Shown here: positions 1 to 6,817 of the stretch, piece by piece
How positions within the stretch are numbered: position 1 is the stretch's first letter
How the letters are laid out: every line of letters begins with the position of its first letter
DNA from: CAZGVV01 sp964529155
Lineage (GTDB): Bacteria > Pseudomonadota > Alphaproteobacteria > Rickettsiales > SXRF01
Direction of reading: 5' to 3'
DNA: 7,732 nt
NCBI GenBank assembly: GCA_964529155.1
Contig: CAZGVV010000079.1
Span: forward strand, 1-7,732
The notes under the pieces: generated by a model
What the model saw: the letters and a program-made list of their open reading frames with translations, nothing else
What the model was told of the DNA's origin: nothing
The model's database searches: none
Program-made: the position numbers and the translations under genes

Positions 1-5
1 CATAT

Positions 6-146
6 ATAGTTATTTCAATTTAAAATTATACGTAGGCGAAAATAGTGTTTTCGAGAACCGGAGCGCAGCGTACAGGTGTACGTGAGCACCGGAAGCGCAG
101 AAAACACTCTTTGCAGCCATGTATAATGGTAAAGTGGAATAACTAT
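6..146. repeat. Long imperfect palindrome, MITE-like intergenic element
   Basis: The left arm starts ATAGTTATTTCAATTT (6-21). The right arm (131-146) is its reverse complement with 14 of 16 matches. The next 31 bases inward (22-52 against 100-130) match at 23 of 31 positions with no gap, ending in a shared AGTGTTTTC. All arms share one centre near position 76, and the core around 70-81 reads GTAC-AGGT-GTAC. The whole 141-base unit could therefore extrude as a cruciform or fold as RNA. Its length, terminal inverted repeats and lack of a convincing gene fit a non-autonomous mobile repeat or a palindromic element like those of Rickettsia-type genomes. I cannot tell whether other copies exist. 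No target-site duplication is clear, and the left flank is only five bases long here. Confidence 0.7.
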
Positions 147-348
147 AACGGCATCCTGCGTTTATCCGTCGCGTCACAACATGCGATTTCAAAATGGTTT
201 AGGTGACTTTCTTTCGCAGAGAGCCAACCCCAAGACTGAGTGAATACCTTGAAAGATGCTGTCAGACGGACGACAGCTGACCTCGTCCTAACGGCCAACA
301 GATTCGAGACCTCAGATCCAGGGTCTCGAGTGTTAGGGCGTGCAATAG
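147..348. other. Intergenic stretch without a recognised gene
   Basis: Between the palindrome and the end of the ankyrin gene I see no convincing coding frame, RNA gene or promoter. The only clear structure is the hairpin at 304-329, listed separately. Counting the palindrome, the window has about 348 bases without a supported gene at its left end. Confidence 0.5.
304..329. terminator. Perfect 8-bp hairpin downstream of the ankyrin gene
   Basis: TCGAGACC (304-311) and GGTCTCGA (322-329) are perfect reverse complements around a 10-base loop. The hairpin begins about 20 bases past the stop codon of the minus-strand ankyrin gene, where a terminator would be expected. No T-tract follows the stem on either strand, so it is not a canonical intrinsic terminator. 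It could instead act as an mRNA 3' stabiliser or be incidental. Confidence 0.35.
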
Positions 349-948
349 CTAATTGCGCTCACGTTTCTCGTCACACTCGGTTATCTTTGGGTGATCGATG
401 TGGCCAGTAGGGCATGCATCGCCAATGGTATCCGGACCGATCTTTCTCTCCTTCAAGAGAGCATCAAACTGCTCATGACTGAGAAATCGCTCAATCGCGT
501 AATCTCTGGGAGTTTCGCCCTTCCGATTTTTCTGGTCAGGATCCGCACCAAGGTCCAAGAGCATCTTTGCTGTGTCCAAATTTGCAAACATGGCGGCATA
601 GTGCAGTGGACTGTTGCCATCGTAATCTACCCGAAGGGGATCGCCACCGTATTTGAGCAATTGCTGTAGAATCTCGTTATCCCCCCTTATGGCGGCGGCA
701 TGAAGTGACGTATCCCCCCCAGAGTGTTTTTGGAGGTTTGGTTGTGCCCCCGACTCTAACAGGTATTTCACGATCTCAATATTTCCGATCCTTACAGCTG
801 ACTCCAGAGGAGTTCGTGGGGCGTCAACCCGACAAACAGTGGGTAGCGAGTTTAGGGGATATCCTTCTTCGACAAAGCGTTTCACTTTATCAAAATCATC
901 CAGTTCGATGGCATCTAGCAAGCCTGCCTCTCTTAATTTATCATACAT
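349..948 (-). CDS. Ankyrin-repeat protein
   Basis: This 199-residue protein is a short stack of ankyrin repeats. A degenerate capping repeat covers residues 8-32 (LLDAIELDDFDKVKRFVEEG). Three good repeats follow at about 45-74 (TPLESAVRIGNIEIVKYLLE), 79-109 (SLHAAAIRGDNEILQQLL) and 112-142 (SPLHYAAMFANLDTAKMLLD), and a partial fifth begins at 144 (GETPRDYAI). The C-terminal 50 residues are charged and not recognised. Ankyrin repeats bind proteins, and no enzymatic domain, signal peptide or membrane segment is visible, so the partner is unknown. The start is supported by AAGGA at 962-958 (minus strand), nine bases before the ATG. In host-associated bacteria such genes are often secreted effectors, but nothing in this sequence shows secretion. 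It appears to stand alone, without an operon partner. Confidence 0.88.
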   Translation of the reverse strand: MYDKLREAGLLDAIELDDFDKVKRFVEEGYPLNSLPTVCRVDAPRTPLESAVRIGNIEIVKYLLESGAQPNLQKHSGGDTSLHAAAIRGDNEILQQLLKYGGDPLRVDYDGNSPLHYAAMFANLDTAKMLLDLGADPDQKNRKGETPRDYAIERFLSHEQFDALLKERKIGPDTIGDACPTGHIDHPKITECDEKRERN

Positions 949-1117
949 TAGCTTTATTCCTTGTTGTTTTATGTCTAGATCCCACCTACTACATGCGTTA
1001 ACATTTGTCCATCTTTTTTTGTCGACTCATACTCGGCGCTATAGCTCACCTGATTTGGATCACCTGATTTTGACAAGAAATCGCAATACTTAATGTACAA
1101 CCCTCTCGATTCACGGC
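949..1117. other. Non-coding stretch with a short direct repeat
   Basis: TCACCTGATTT occurs twice, at 1046-1056 and 1060-1070, with a 14-base period. A minus-strand frame at 975-1187 (70 residues) crosses this stretch. It has no ribosome binding site I can see, starts with an arginine-rich run typical of shadow frames, and overlaps the better-looking plus-strand ORF at 1118-1294. I therefore do not call it as a gene. Confidence 0.35.
958..962 (-). promoter_or_regulatory. Ribosome binding site of the ankyrin gene
   Basis: AAGGA on the minus strand lies nine bases upstream of the ATG at 948-946. A second ATG overlaps out of frame four bases further on (944-942). The Shine-Dalgarno spacing favours the first. 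Confidence 0.6.
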
Positions 1118-1294
1118 ATGGCTTACCCTTCCACACGACGAACCGACACCGAGATGATCGAAATCGGAAAAATCGAATCCGTCCCATCAGAGGAGTGGTT
1201 GAAGGATCTCGTCAAGGCGAGTACCTCGACGGCCACATACTGCATGCAAGCCCAAATTGATTACGTGCATCTCCTGAGCCTGACCATCCGCTAA
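1118..1294 (+). CDS. Small hypothetical ORF, 58 residues, possibly a gene remnant
   Basis: An ATG at 1118-1120 opens a 58-codon frame closed by TAA at 1292-1294. It starts MAYPSTRRTDTEMIEIGK and ends in HLLSLTIR. Codon third positions are mostly G or C, and the amino-acid mix (acidic helix-like centre EEWLKDLVKA) looks like real protein rather than a random frame. No Shine-Dalgarno sequence precedes the ATG, and I recognise no family. It directly precedes the GC-rich stretch, so it may be a fragment of an older gene that once continued downstream, or part of an acquired segment. It could also simply be chance. Confidence 0.3.
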   Translation: MAYPSTRRTDTEMIEIGKIESVPSEEWLKDLVKASTSTATYCMQAQIDYVHLLSLTIR

Positions 1295-1370
1295 CGAACT
1301 CGTGAGTCGAGTCGAATCCGTGGTGCGCCATTGTCGGTCTGATGGACTTGCGCGGGAGGATTTTCTCTAG

Positions 1371-1739
1371 GCCACGGCGCACCAGCCCCAATTACTGCTT
1401 CAGCAGGGAAACGACGTCTTCGATCGCGTCGGGAAGGTGCTCCGGCACTTCGAGGCTGACCGAATGGCACGCTGCTCGTACCTCTGCTCGCCCGTTGATC
1501 ATCCTGTGCTATTCCGGGCCGATCCGTTCGCCATGATCGCAAACGTCGAACCAGCCCACTGGAAGGAGCCCGAGCCGGCTTTCTGGAGGCTACACTCCAG
1601 TCGCTATCCATGCCGCCGCTCGGACTTAGCCGTAGATTGTGCCGCATTCAAACGTGGAACTTGGGGTATTGGTATGAATGGAATATCATCTATTATTATT
1701 GGAACATGTATACTCGGCTTGGTTCTTTCCTGCTCTTGA
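1371..1739 (+). pseudogene. GC-rich open frame, possible gene fragment
   Basis: A frame opened by the TAG at 1368-1370 runs to a TGA at 1737-1739; the only possible internal start is the GTG at 1437. Up to about position 1620 it looks coding. Third codon positions are strongly G or C, and the protein is plausible, for example GKVLRHFEADRMARCSY followed by HPVLFRADPFAMIAN and a tryptophan-containing stretch. After that it runs antisense through the 3' end of the 695-residue gene and loses this character. No start with a ribosome binding site is visible and I recognise no family. The simplest reading is a truncated or frameshifted fragment of foreign DNA. The arginine-rich minus-strand frame over 1291-1647 is then its shadow. 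Confidence 0.3.
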
Positions 1740-3691
1740 TGCTGCGCTTTCAATGCGCCTAAAGCAGCCTGTTGATCCATACCACCCGTGAGCGTAAAGC
1801 GGTGTTCAGGATATAATGACTCCTGTTCTATATTTACCGGTCTTTCTTTAGTCCTTAATTCTGCCGCATCAATAGTCAGTTTCTGGCCCGGCTGAAGCTG
1901 TATAGCAACCCCGTTCTTGCCTATCTGCATACCTGTCACTTTACCATTAGCATCTATCAGCAAGCCTTCCAGATTACGATCATTGCGCGCTAAAGTACCG
2001 TATTCAAACATACGCCGCTCCCATTGCTTATCTACCTTTAGGTGAATAGGCTGCTGCTCATTGATCGTGCGAATAGTCATACCATTACTATATTGGTCTT
2101 GAGCGCTATTTTGCATATCAACCGTTAAAGGGCCACCTCCTAAAATATGCAGCGATTTTTTAAAGCTTTTCCGCTCGCCTAAAAGCTTAAGTGTTACCGG
2201 ATTACCGCTATCGATGACCAGCATGCCATTCGTAATCTCCGTGCCTTTGGGCACACTCACACTACCGGCAGGTGTCTGATCATTATTCAAAAGCAGACTG
2301 CGCATCTCTCGCGCTGTTATATCATCTTCTTTGACAATTAATTCATTGCCTGAAATCGCTATCACTGCATCCCGAACAGCCTGTACGCGCGTCGCGCCAT
2401 CACTTGTAGTATTTATAAATACACCATGCTTATGGCGTGTGAAATAATGGCCACCATCATTTCTTGTATGCATAGCAACCGCATCAACAGTGATAGCAGG
2501 ATGGCCTTCCCGTTGCAGTTCGCCATAGTTTGAGAGTTTGTTAAGTGTGTTAGCCAGAGACATCTCTCGCGCCTTAGAAGCCGCCAGCTGTTCTTTTTCC
2601 TGTTTGACTAACATTTCACGCAACGTCCGTTCTGCTTGTGCAAATTGATCACCCAGAGCGCCGCTAGGCAGCAGCGGTTTTTCTTCTGCTTCTTTGGCTT
2701 TTTCAGCCATTTTTTTGAATACGTTATTTTTCTCTATTTTTTCTCTGGCTGCATTGATTTTATTGCCTACTTCTGCACGTTCTTCTGGTTTAATTGCTCG
2801 CGACATGGCATTTTCTGCAGCTTTTAATTCGACACGCGCTTCCTGTAATTTTTCGCAGCCTTCTTTTATTTCTGCCTGGTGTTTTTTTGCTTCCTCAATA
2901 GCTGCAACATATTCCGGTGCGCGTATAAACTGCAAAGCTCCTTTGGCTTCATAATCCAGAACCTGCAATGCATTTCCCGATGCATCACGATACTGTAATT
3001 GCAGCTTGCCACCTGGTTGCATGAGGATACGTACACCATTAGGTAAGTGCACACTATTGCGCTCAGGATAAAGAGCATCTTTACTATCAGTAGGTCGTAC
3101 TGGATCATAAAGCCCGTTTACTTGCACTTTCTGTATATCCATGGGTAAACGTGGGCGATCAATGCCAGTTTCAATCAAATGATCCGGCAAAGGCAACGTA
3201 AGCTGTAACATCTGCCCCGCCGCTACCGAGTAATAGTTGGGCAGGCCACTATCGTCTGTTATAAGCGCTTTTTTACCGCCAAAAATGATAAAATTGCCAT
3301 CCCTTTCTTGCATTTTCTGGTCTACAACCGGAGCCAGGCGCATTTCTACGCTATCTCCTTCTGGCACTATAGCCACATTCTTATCAACGTACTCAAATGC
3401 TATATCCGGCTCTTTTCCTGACAAAACCTCACGGGTAACATGCACGCCTTCCGATGTAATTGTTACCGGTAAATTTGGCTGCACCCCCTCAATAGCCAGC
3501 CCACAAAATCGTAATCCCCCATACCATACCGAAGGAACGGACGTAAAGGTAGCAATCTTCTCTCCCTTCGGGGTCAGGAAGTCTTTACGGATATGAGAAA
3601 AGCTATCATTAGCACATTTCACAATAGATTCAGCCGATTGCCACGGCAAGATCGTTTCTTTATTTTGCTCAGGGAGCGGTTCCGGGGGCAT
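1604..3691 (-). CDS. Unrecognised 695-residue protein with central coiled coil and duplicated beta motif
   Basis: I recognise no family. The protein has no signal peptide or membrane segment, so it is probably cytoplasmic or exported by a leaderless route. Residues 50-255 are beta-rich. Residues 258-395 are highly charged and helical (Ala, Glu, Lys), broken by a Pro-Gly stretch at 339-346, and likely form coiled coils. Residues 398-635 are again beta-rich. A motif recurs in both halves: NGVRILMQPGGKL (218-230) and NGVAIQLQPGQKL (593-605), plus LYPE at 207-210 and 626-629. This suggests duplication of a beta module. The tail has a hydrophobic-proline run (663-679) and a basic end. AGGGA at 3703-3699, seven bases before the ATG, supports the start. 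The last 20 or so codons enter the GC-richer stretch below 1640, so the native C-terminus may have been replaced. It is divergent from ppa, with no partner gene on its strand. Confidence 0.85.
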   Translation of the reverse strand: MPPEPLPEQNKETILPWQSAESIVKCANDSFSHIRKDFLTPKGEKIATFTSVPSVWYGGLRFCGLAIEGVQPNLPVTITSEGVHVTREVLSGKEPDIAFEYVDKNVAIVPEGDSVEMRLAPVVDQKMQERDGNFIIFGGKKALITDDSGLPNYYSVAAGQMLQLTLPLPDHLIETGIDRPRLPMDIQKVQVNGLYDPVRPTDSKDALYPERNSVHLPNGVRILMQPGGKLQLQYRDASGNALQVLDYEAKGALQFIRAPEYVAAIEEAKKHQAEIKEGCEKLQEARVELKAAENAMSRAIKPEERAEVGNKINAAREKIEKNNVFKKMAEKAKEAEEKPLLPSGALGDQFAQAERTLREMLVKQEKEQLAASKAREMSLANTLNKLSNYGELQREGHPAITVDAVAMHTRNDGGHYFTRHKHGVFINTTSDGATRVQAVRDAVIAISGNELIVKEDDITAREMRSLLLNNDQTPAGSVSVPKGTEITNGMLVIDSGNPVTLKLLGERKSFKKSLHILGGGPLTVDMQNSAQDQYSNGMTIRTINEQQPIHLKVDKQWERRMFEYGTLARNDRNLEGLLIDANGKVTGMQIGKNGVAIQLQPGQKLTIDAAELRTKERPVNIEQESLYPEHRFTLTGGMDQQAALGALKAQHQEQERTKPSIHVPIIIDDIPFIPIPQVPRLNAAQSTAKSERRHG

Positions 3692-3924
3692 GATTTAATC
3701 CCTATTTAATAACTGTTCTATGCTTAATAATACCCCACTATGCAGCATTTATTTATTAAGATTTTGTTAAATTTCATAGGCCGCTATACGCTAATATCAT
3801 GTTATATATACCATTAATTCCATCCCCACACTCAAGAAGGACAGGCGCTTTTCATTATCCCATTGCCTTTACCCTGCGCCCCCGCTAGCTTGCGCGCCTC
3901 TTAAAAACCTAAACGAGGCCTGCC
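3692..3924. promoter_or_regulatory. Divergent intergenic region upstream of ppa and the 695-residue gene
   Basis: This 233-base region separates two divergent genes and must carry both promoters. The part near the 695-residue gene is AT-rich. For ppa, TTGTTA (3764-3769) lies 15 bases ahead of TATACG (3785-3790), or 17 bases ahead of a poor TACGCT. Both are weak matches to the sigma-70 boxes and only suggestive. The ribosome binding site of the minus-strand gene is AGGGA at 3703-3699. That of ppa is GAGG at 3915-3918, six bases before its ATG. No operator or riboswitch is evident. Confidence 0.4.
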
Positions 3925-4452
3925 ATGGACATCACCAAAATTTCCCCCGGCGTAAACCCGCCGCATGACGTCAACGTGATCATCGAAGTGCCGATGGGCG
4001 CGGAGCCAATTAAGTATGAGATGGATAAAGCTTCCGGCGCCATGTTTGTGGATCGTTTTCTGCACACCGCCATGCACTATCCGTGCAATTACGGTTTTAT
4101 ACCGCATACCCTTTCCGAAGACGGTGACCCGACCGATGTGTTAGTGGTAGGCCGCCGCCCGATCATGCCGGGGGCCGTGCTTCCCTCACGCCCTATCGGT
4201 GTGTTGCTGATGGAAGATGAAAAAGGCCATGACGAAAAAATCCTCGCCGTGCCTGCCGACCGTTTGCACCCGTTTTATAATGAAGTAAAATCCTACAAGG
4301 ATTTGCCCGAAATCCTGATCCAGCAAATCACCCATTTTTTCGAGCATTATAAAGATCTGGAAAAAAATAAATGGGTAAAAGTAGTAGGCTGGGAAGATGC
4401 CGAAACAGCCGCGCGCTTGATCGTCGAAGGATTAGATCGCGCAGGCAAATAA
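3925..4452 (+). CDS. ppa: Inorganic pyrophosphatase, family I (EC 3.6.1.1)
   Basis: This soluble enzyme hydrolyses pyrophosphate to two phosphates in the cytoplasm with Mg2+, pulling nucleic-acid, protein and lipid synthesis forward. At 175 residues it has the usual bacterial family I length. The signature EDGDPTDVLVV is at 65-75. Active-site residues known from the E. coli enzyme are all present, shifted by one: K30 and E32 (IKYE), R44, D66, D68, D71, D98, D103, K105, and Y142-K143 in HFFEHYKDLE. Other conserved blocks are FVDRF (41-45) and YPCNYGFIPHTL (52-63). The start is set by GAGG at 3915-3918, and the N-terminus matches alphaproteobacterial homologues in general form. hppA follows 126 bases downstream on the same strand, so the soluble and the energy-conserving pyrophosphatase sit side by side. 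Nothing suggests damage. Confidence 0.97.
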   Translation: MDITKISPGVNPPHDVNVIIEVPMGAEPIKYEMDKASGAMFVDRFLHTAMHYPCNYGFIPHTLSEDGDPTDVLVVGRRPIMPGAVLPSRPIGVLLMEDEKGHDEKILAVPADRLHPFYNEVKSYKDLPEILIQQITHFFEHYKDLEKNKWVKVVGWEDAETAARLIVEGLDRAGK

Positions 4453-4539
4453 CGCTTTTTGTCGATGAGTCGTTAGCTAATTAAGGGTTTAAAAGCTGCG
4501 CAATCTGCAACTTCCTTGCCCCTACTTCCGTTTTCTGGC

Positions 4540-4556
4540 ATAAGCGCAGAGCTTAT
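4540..4556. promoter_or_regulatory. Inverted repeat just upstream of hppA
   Basis: ATAAGC (4540-4545) and GCTTAT (4551-4556) are perfect reverse complements with a five-base spacer. They end 22 bases before the hppA start and 12 bases before its ribosome binding site (GGAG, 4568-4571). It could be an operator for a dimeric regulator or a small leader hairpin. A six-base repeat can also arise by chance. Confidence 0.3.
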
Positions 4557-4578
4557 CCACTTATAACGGAGCTACCTC

Positions 4579-6813
4579 ATGACCATCGAAAGCGCGCTCT
4601 ATCTGATTATCGCCTGTGGCTTTGCTTCCCTGATTTACGGCGGACTTACCATCCGGAATATTTTAAAAGCGCCCATCGGCAATGACCGAATGGCCGGCAT
4701 TGCCAGTGCGATTCAAGAAGGCGCGCGCGCGTACCTCAACCGTCAATACACGGCTATCGGCGTTGCTGGTATAGTGATTTTGATATTACTCAGCATGCGG
4801 CTTGGCATGTTTGTGGGCATAGGCTTTGCCATCGGCGCGATTCTCTCCGGCGCGGCAGGGTATATCGGCATGCATGTGTCGGTTCGCGCCAACGTACGCA
4901 CCGCCGAAGCCGCCCGCACGGGCATGCGTGAAGCACTCTCCATTGCGTTCCGCTCCGGCGCGGTGACCGGCATGCTGGTGGTCGGCTTGGCGCTTATCGG
5001 TATTACCGGGTATTATTTAACCCTCACGAAAATGGATTTACCTCCACGCAAAATCCTGGAGGCGCTGGTAGCGCTGGGGTTTGGCGCTTCGCTGATTTCT
5101 ATCTTTGCCCGCTTAGGCGGCGGCATTTTCACCAAGGGCGCGGATGTCGGCGCTGACCTCGTCGGCAAGGTAGAAGCCGGTATCCCCGAAGACGACCCAC
5201 GCAACCCCGCCGTCATCGCCGATAACGTAGGCGACAATGTCGGCGATTGCGCTGGCATGGCCGCCGATTTATTTGAAACGTATGTCGTAACATTAGTGGC
5301 GACCATGTTGCTTGCCGCCATTCAATTCCCTGCAGACGCCGCACCGGTATATATGCTGTACCCGCTGGCCATTGGCGGGGTTTCCATTCTGGCCTCTATT
5401 GTTGGCACATTCTTTGTGCGGCTTGATCGCAGCATGAATATCATGCGTGCGCTGTATAAAGGCTTGATCGCTGCAGCGGTGCTTTCTGCACTGGGAATTG
5501 CGGGACTGACCGAACACTTCTTTGGTTTTAGCAATTCCGTTGGTGGCGTCACCGGCCAGGGCTTCTCCGTTATGGCGTTATATGGCTGTACCCTCACCGG
5601 ACTTACGGTGACTGCATTACTGGTGTGGATCACCGAATACTACACCTCCACCCGCTACCGCCCTGTACGCAGCGTGGCAGCAGCTTCGACCACGGGCCAT
5701 GGCACGAACGTGATTCAAGGGTTAGCCGTGTCCATGGAAGCAACCGCACTTCCCGCTATCGTGATTTGCGGTGGCATCCTGGTGTCGTATCTCCTGTGCG
5801 GTATTTACGGCGTGGCCATTGCAGCAACCGCTATGCTGGCGCTGGCTGGAATTGTCATTGCGCTGGATGCGTATGGCCCAGTTACCGATAACGCCGGTGG
5901 CATCGCGGAAATGGCTGGCCTTCCCAAAGACATCCGCCAAACCACCGATGCGCTGGATGCCGTGGGGAACACCACCAAAGCAGTGACCAAAGGCTATGCC
6001 ATTGGTTCTGCAGCGTTGGCTTCGCTGGTATTGTTTGCCGCATACACGGAAGATCTGCGTCATTATTTCCCCGACATTAACGTGCAATTCTCACTGTCTG
6101 ACCCCTTTGTGGTGATCGGCCTGTTCATGGGCGGTATGTTGCCGTATCTGTTCGGAGCGCTTGGCATGAAGGCTGTGGGCCGGGCAGCGGGTGCCGTGGT
6201 GGTGGAAGTACGCCGCCAGTTTAAAGACATCCCAGGCATCATGACGGGCAACGCCAAGCCGGATTATGGCCGCGCGGTGGACATGCTCACCCGTGCCGCT
6301 ATCCGTGAGATGATCATCCCCTCCCTGATCCCGATCGTGCTGACCACGATCGTTGGTCTGCTCTCAGTGGCCGCACTCGGCGGACTGCTGATCGGCGTGA
6401 TCGTCGTCGGCTTCTTCTTCGCGGTGATGATGACCGCCGGCGGAGGAGCCTGGGNNNNNNNNNNCCGCTCCCAGCTTCCTGCACTCGCACCGGTGGTGTT
6501 ATATTTCGCGGTAAACGCCATTGCCGGTCAAGGCGCAGCATTTGCTTCTGTTGGCGCGATGTTGCTTGGTATTATCGTCACCGGCCTTTTCGTCGCTATC
6601 TCCATGACCGCAGGTGGCGGCGCATGGGATAACGCGAAGAAATACATCGAAGAAGGCAATTACGGCGGCAAAGGCTCCGAAGCCCACAAAGCCGCAGTAA
6701 CCGGCGATACAGTAGGCGACCCGTACAAAGACACCGCAGGCCCGGCCATCAACCCAATGATCAAAATCGCCAATATCGTAGCGATTTTACTGCTGGCGTT
6801 GTTAGCAGGCTAA
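4579..6813 (+). CDS. hppA: Proton-translocating membrane pyrophosphatase, K+-independent type (chimeric around an N gap)
   Basis: This integral membrane pump (family normally about 16 membrane helices) couples pyrophosphate hydrolysis to proton export. The Mg-PPi site is seen in GADVGADLVGKVE (187-199), DDPRNPAVIADNVGDNVGD (205-223), DAYGPVTDNAGGIAEM (430-445) and GDTVGDPYKDTAGPA (709-723). GNTTKA (463-468) has Lys467 where K+-dependent enzymes carry Ala, so this is the K+-independent class. GGAG at 4568-4571 supports the start. The frame is 744 residues, against about 700 for close relatives such as Rhodospirillum rubrum. The excess is explained by one late module appearing twice, at 581-625 before the ten N and 630-683 after them, both ending AGGGAW. 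Dropping the first copy leaves 695 residues. The second copy carries the conserved continuation DNAKKYIEEGNYGGKGSE, so I take it as authentic and the first as a misjoined homologue. Confidence 0.93.
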   Translation: MTIESALYLIIACGFASLIYGGLTIRNILKAPIGNDRMAGIASAIQEGARAYLNRQYTAIGVAGIVILILLSMRLGMFVGIGFAIGAILSGAAGYIGMHVSVRANVRTAEAARTGMREALSIAFRSGAVTGMLVVGLALIGITGYYLTLTKMDLPPRKILEALVALGFGASLISIFARLGGGIFTKGADVGADLVGKVEAGIPEDDPRNPAVIADNVGDNVGDCAGMAADLFETYVVTLVATMLLAAIQFPADAAPVYMLYPLAIGGVSILASIVGTFFVRLDRSMNIMRALYKGLIAAAVLSALGIAGLTEHFFGFSNSVGGVTGQGFSVMALYGCTLTGLTVTALLVWITEYYTSTRYRPVRSVAAASTTGHGTNVIQGLAVSMEATALPAIVICGGILVSYLLCGIYGVAIAATAMLALAGIVIALDAYGPVTDNAGGIAEMAGLPKDIRQTTDALDAVGNTTKAVTKGYAIGSAALASLVLFAAYTEDLRHYFPDINVQFSLSDPFVVIGLFMGGMLPYLFGALGMKAVGRAAGAVVVEVRRQFKDIPGIMTGNAKPDYGRAVDMLTRAAIREMIIPSLIPIVLTTIVGLLSVAALGGLLIGVIVVGFFFAVMMTAGGGAWXXXXRSQLPALAPVVLYFAVNAIAGQGAAFASVGAMLLGIIVTGLFVAISMTAGGGAWDNAKKYIEEGNYGGKGSEAHKAAVTGDTVGDPYKDTAGPAINPMIKIANIVAILLLALLAG
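6319..6453 (+). repeat. Extra copy of the late HppA module, left of the gap
   Basis: Codons 581-625 encode a module from PSLIP to AGGGAW that is homologous to codons 630-683 after the gap. Its sequence is unusual for this protein: GFFFAVMMTAGGGAW where the downstream copy has GLFVAISMTAGGGAW. Every Ile codon here is ATC and every Leu codon CTG or CTC, whereas the rest of the gene mixes ATT, TTA, TTG and CTT. This fits another organism's hppA joined at the conserved AIREMIIPS stretch. Confidence 0.75.
6455..6464. other. Assembly gap of ten N inside hppA
   Basis: Ten N in a row are a conventional scaffold filler rather than a measured distance. The reading frame happens to stay open across them (gnn nnn nnn nnc). 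That should not be read as proof of continuity, because the flanks encode overlapping parts of the same protein. Confidence 0.97.
6466..6627 (+). repeat. Second (likely authentic) copy of the late HppA module
   Basis: Codons 630-683 run from RSQLP to AGGGAW and continue into DNAKKYIEEG, as in canonical HppA. It is nine residues longer than the copy before the gap, carrying an AIAGQGAAFASVGAML loop and helix of the type seen in alphaproteobacterial enzymes. The residue before SQLP is Arg where Pro is expected, and the first bases after the N may be unreliable. Confidence 0.75.
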
Positions 6814-6817
6814 GTGT

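Noticed and set aside
10..192. 60-residue minus-strand ORF at the left end
   Set aside because: It mostly reads through the palindromic element, has no ribosome binding site I can see, and its open length follows from the repeat. I treat it as a shadow of the repeat rather than a gene.
975..1187. 70-residue minus-strand ORF just upstream of the ankyrin gene
   Set aside because: The position would suit a co-transcribed partner. However, it lacks a ribosome binding site, begins with an arginine-rich run and overlaps a plus-strand frame with better codon character.
1295..1340. Possible tRNA 3' end (bases resembling a T-arm followed by GCGCCA)
   Set aside because: No TTCRANY loop with a 5-bp stem can be formed, and no acceptor, D or anticodon arm is found upstream.
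1291..1647. 118-residue minus-strand ORF rich in Arg, Pro and Ser
   Set aside because: The composition is that of the reverse frame of GC-rich coding DNA, and the plus-strand frame from 1371 looks more protein-like.
4553..4561. Single DnaA-box-like TTATCCACT
   Set aside because: It is one base off the consensus and alone. There is no cluster or AT-rich unwinding region, so an origin is not supported.
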